Assembly: GCA_021786335.1 (NCBI GenBank)
Contig: JAJYNM010000035.1
Coordinates: 1-6,782, forward strand
DNA from: an archaeon
GTDB taxonomy: Archaea > Thermoproteota > Nitrososphaeria > Nitrososphaerales > UBA183
Direction of reading: 5' to 3'
DNA length: 6,782 nucleotides
The notes under the pieces are model-generated. The model was given only the letters and a program-made list of their open reading frames with translations. It was not told the origin of the DNA and did no database searches. This document shows, piece after piece, positions 5,372 through 6,782 of the stretch; position 1 is the first letter of the stretch, and every line of letters begins with the position of its first letter. A program made the position numbers and the translations under genes.

Positions 5372-5841
5372 GGCTCTTCTGCCTTCTTCTTCCTTGCCCT
5401 GGGTTTCTTGGGGGCCGCCTTCTTCGGCTTCTCTTCGGGCTCTTCCTCCTTTTCAGGCTCCCCGGCCTTCGTCCCTTCATCCTCTGGCTCGGGCTCCTCC
5501 GGGGCCTTCGCTGTCTCTTCTTCGGCTTGCTCAGGTTCTTTCGCTGGGGCCTTCTTCTCTTTTTCCTCCTTCTCCTCTTCAGGCTCTTCTCCCAGCACTA
5601 CCTCCTGGATGGTCAGCTCCTTACCAGACACGAATACCCTATACTTCTTTCTGACACCGTTCATGAACAGGAAGCGCTTGATGTATGTCTTAACCTGCCT
5701 GGGCTTTACCCCCTCCCTGACGCTCTCGTCCTCGATCTCCATGGAGTCCCCGGAGACAGAAGGCTTGACGCCGACCCGAGGCTCCAGGAACGTCGCCAGC
5801 TCATCCCCCTTGCCCTTGAGGGTACCGAGGGTCACCTTCAA
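5368..5841 (-). CDS. L22e-like ribosomal protein candidate with long charged C-terminal tail
   Basis: 157 aa: a globular core (about 1-83) and a low-complexity tail (84-157). By eye the core aligns with eukaryotic ribosomal protein L22e (eL22) over most of its length: LKVTL at the start (human LKFTL), ELATFLEPRVGV (14-25; human FEQFLQERIKV), a short MEIEDES strand (34-40), then RQVKTYIKRFLFMNGVRKKYRVF (48-70) matching the human helix-turn-strand [24 protein letters not shown], and GKE at 73-75 matching SKE. Human eL22 also ends in an acidic tail. The tail here is first acidic (E/P/K), then basic (PKKPRARKKK, 143-152). The start is TTG 5841, the only plausible one after the in-frame TGA; a TATA-like ATATA is centred 30 bases upstream and a GGGAG lies 6 bases upstream. 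It follows uppS by 38 bp. If not ribosomal, it is probably another RNA-binding protein of this fold. Confidence 0.6.
   Translation of the reverse strand: MKVTLGTLKGKGDELATFLEPRVGVKPSVSGDSMEIEDESVREGVKPRQVKTYIKRFLFMNGVRKKYRVFVSGKELTIQEVVLGEEPEEEKEEKEKKAPAKEPEQAEEETAKAPEEPEPEDEGTKAGEPEKEEEPEEKPKKAAPKKPRARKKKAEEP
5371..5590 (-). repeat. Low-complexity purine-rich segment encoding the E/K/P/A tail
   Basis: The minus strand is dominated by GAG, GAA, AAG, CCN and GCN codons, so the plus strand appears as CTTCTTC/TCCTC-like pyrimidine runs. It encodes the charged tail of the L22e-like protein (residues ~84-157). Such segments are prone to slippage and length variation. Long frames read across it on the plus strand are composition artefacts. 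Confidence 0.7.
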
Positions 5842-5867
5842 CTTGGGCTCCCTCTCATCTGGTCATG

Positions 5868-5874
5868 CTATATG
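5868..5874 (-). promoter_or_regulatory. Candidate TATA box of the L22e-like gene
   Basis: On the minus strand CATATAG, preceded by an A-run (GAAAA), begins a few bases after the uppS stop codon, and its centre is 30 bases before TTG 5841. This matches the TATA-to-start spacing at other genes in the window. It would let the L22e-like gene be transcribed independently of uppS, possibly as a leaderless mRNA. Confidence 0.45.
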
Positions 5875-5879
5875 TTTTC

Positions 5880-6662
5880 TCATCTGCCATACCTTCGCTT
5901 CCTCTTTTGGTAGGTCCTGATCGCCCTGAGCAGGTCGATGTATCGGAAGGCCGGCCAGAAGACGTCCACGAACACCAGCTCTGAGTAGGCGCCCTGCCAG
6001 AGGAGGAACCCGCTCGTCCTCTCCTCCCCGGACGTCCTGATTATGAGGTCAGGTTCCTGGTTGGGGAGGTAGGAGGTGTAGAGCCTCTTCGAGACGGTCT
6101 CCTCTGTTATGGCCTCCGGGCTCAGCTTGCTGCTCTTCACGTCCTGGGCGATGGACCGGATTACGTCGGTGATTTCAGTCCGTCCCCCGTAGGCGACGGC
6201 GATGTTGAGGTAGTGGTCGCTGTACCCCTCGGTCTTCCGCTCGATGGCCTGGAGGAGCTCGACTATCGACCTTGGGAGGAGGTCAAGGTGGCCGATCGCC
6301 CGGACGTTGACCTTGTACTTCGTTATCCTCACGTCGTTGAGCAGCCTGTTGAGCCTCGCCTCTATGAGGCCGAACAGCGCGGCGAGCTCCTTCGGGGTCC
6401 TGTCGAGGTTCTCTGTGGAGAGCACATACAGCGTCACTGTCTTGATCCCGAGGTCGTGGCACCAGTCGAGGAGCTCTTCCGCCCTGTTCGCCCCTTCCTC
6501 GTGGCCGAGCCTGTTGGATATCCCCTGGACCTGGGCCCACCGCCTGTTCCCGTCTAGGATGATGCCTACGTGCCCCGGTATGTCGTCCCCCTCGACCTGC
6601 GCTTTCAGCCTCCTTTCGTAGACCCTGTAGGCGCCCAGGTACCTCAGCGCTGACTCTAACAT
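5880..6662 (-). CDS. uppS: Cis-polyprenyl diphosphate synthase (UppS/DHDDS family)
   Basis: This enzyme adds isopentenyl diphosphate units in cis to an allylic primer, making the long polyprenyl diphosphate that becomes the dolichol-type carrier for protein N-glycosylation in archaea. At 260 aa it has the usual family length. Conserved regions are in order: HVGIILDGNRRWA at 31-43 with catalytic D37, LGHEEGA at 52-58, TLYVLSTENLDR at 77-88, PDLIIRTSGEERTSGFLLWQ at 204-223 with diphosphate-binding R209 and R215 and with S217, then YSELVFVDVFWP at 226-237 with E228 as the expected metal ligand. All key residues are present, so it should be active; product chain length cannot be read. It is probably peripheral at the inner face of the membrane. 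ATG 6662 lies 3 bases after the stop of an upstream membrane-protein gene and has no clear Shine-Dalgarno, suggesting translational coupling. The L22e-like gene follows 38 bp downstream. Confidence 0.95.
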   Translation of the reverse strand: MLESALRYLGAYRVYERRLKAQVEGDDIPGHVGIILDGNRRWAQVQGISNRLGHEEGANRAEELLDWCHDLGIKTVTLYVLSTENLDRTPKELAALFGLIEARLNRLLNDVRITKYKVNVRAIGHLDLLPRSIVELLQAIERKTEGYSDHYLNIAVAYGGRTEITDVIRSIAQDVKSSKLSPEAITEETVSKRLYTSYLPNQEPDLIIRTSGEERTSGFLLWQGAYSELVFVDVFWPAFRYIDLLRAIRTYQKRKRRYGR

Positions 6663-6665
6663 GTG

Positions 6666-6782
6666 CTATTCGTTTTCTGTAGGGCCCCTGATCCGGACCC
6701 GCGGATAAACTGCCGTGGTGAACGCGAAGATCGCCGCCAGCCCTACCAAGACGGCCGAGACCAGCAGGAAAGTCGACTGCGT
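6666..6782 (-). CDS. C-terminal end of a membrane protein (partial)
   Basis: On the minus strand one frame is open from the right edge to TAG at 6668-6666, giving 38 residues. They begin TQSTFLLVSAVLVGLAAIF, a strongly hydrophobic probable last transmembrane helix, continue AFTTAVYPRV, and finish with a short charged tail RIRGPTENE. The stop is only 3 bases from the uppS ATG, so the two genes are almost certainly co-transcribed and perhaps coupled in translation. GC-rich codon use agrees with the neighbours. The fragment is too short to name a family; a role in envelope or isoprenoid metabolism would be a guess from context. Confidence 0.65.
   Translation of the reverse strand, partial: TQSTFLLVSAVLVGLAAIFAFTTAVYPRVRIRGPTENE

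Noticed and set aside
5287..5920. Long plus-strand frames opposite the L22e-like gene, one very Leu/Phe-rich and membrane-like
   Set aside because: They arise from the CTTCTTC-type complement of the E/K-rich tail and from antisense of the uppS end; no promoter or conserved motif supports them.
1..6782. tRNA, rRNA, CRISPR array, insertion sequence or attachment site
   Set aside because: I looked for cloverleaf-like arms, regularly spaced repeats, transposase motifs and terminal inverted repeats, and found none.

Overview
The window is a compact, GC-rich stretch of an archaeal chromosome, most likely Thermoproteota in the broad sense (a Nitrososphaeria- or Bathyarchaeia-like lineage). The signs are isolated A+T-rich TATA elements about 28-31 bases ahead of several start codons (leaderless-mRNA geometry), frequent GTG and TTG starts, a short archaeal-type inositol-phosphate synthase, an archaeal cis-prenyltransferase, and a small protein resembling the eukaryotic/archaeal ribosomal protein L22e. 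The lineage is inference; I cannot place it further.

Left to right: (1) bases 3-2279 (+), the C-terminal part of a large secreted, sequon-rich, membrane-anchored surface protein built of about six tandem beta-sandwich-like modules; its start lies outside the window. (2) On the minus strand, padR (3725-3390) followed by the inositol-1-phosphate synthase gene (3318-2254), with a perfect 10-bp inverted repeat between them. (3) Divergent from padR, a Nudix hydrolase of the Ap4A hydrolase type (3804-4244, +). (4) A minus-strand gene of unknown function made of two tandem copies of a domain carrying a PLFAFR motif (4890-4213), divergent from (5) an unknown helical protein (4964-5371, +). (6) A minus-strand run: the last 38 residues of a membrane protein (6782-6666), cis-polyprenyl diphosphate synthase (6662-5880), and the L22e-like protein with a long charged tail (5841-5368).

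The layout is very tight. All three convergent gene pairs overlap at their 3' ends (26, 32 and 4 bp), so no dedicated terminator fits between them. Both divergent pairs have only one recognisable TATA-like element each. No stretch over 300 bases lacks a gene, and I see no RNA genes, CRISPR arrays, insertion sequences or attachment sites.

A loose functional theme is the cell envelope: inositol phosphate for archaeal inositol phospholipids, a polyprenyl carrier for N-glycosylation, and a surface protein rich in N-glycosylation sequons. This link is inference; the genes are not in one operon. The least expected items are the L22e-like protein, the duplicated PLFAFR-domain protein, and the palindrome between padR and the inositol-phosphate synthase gene.
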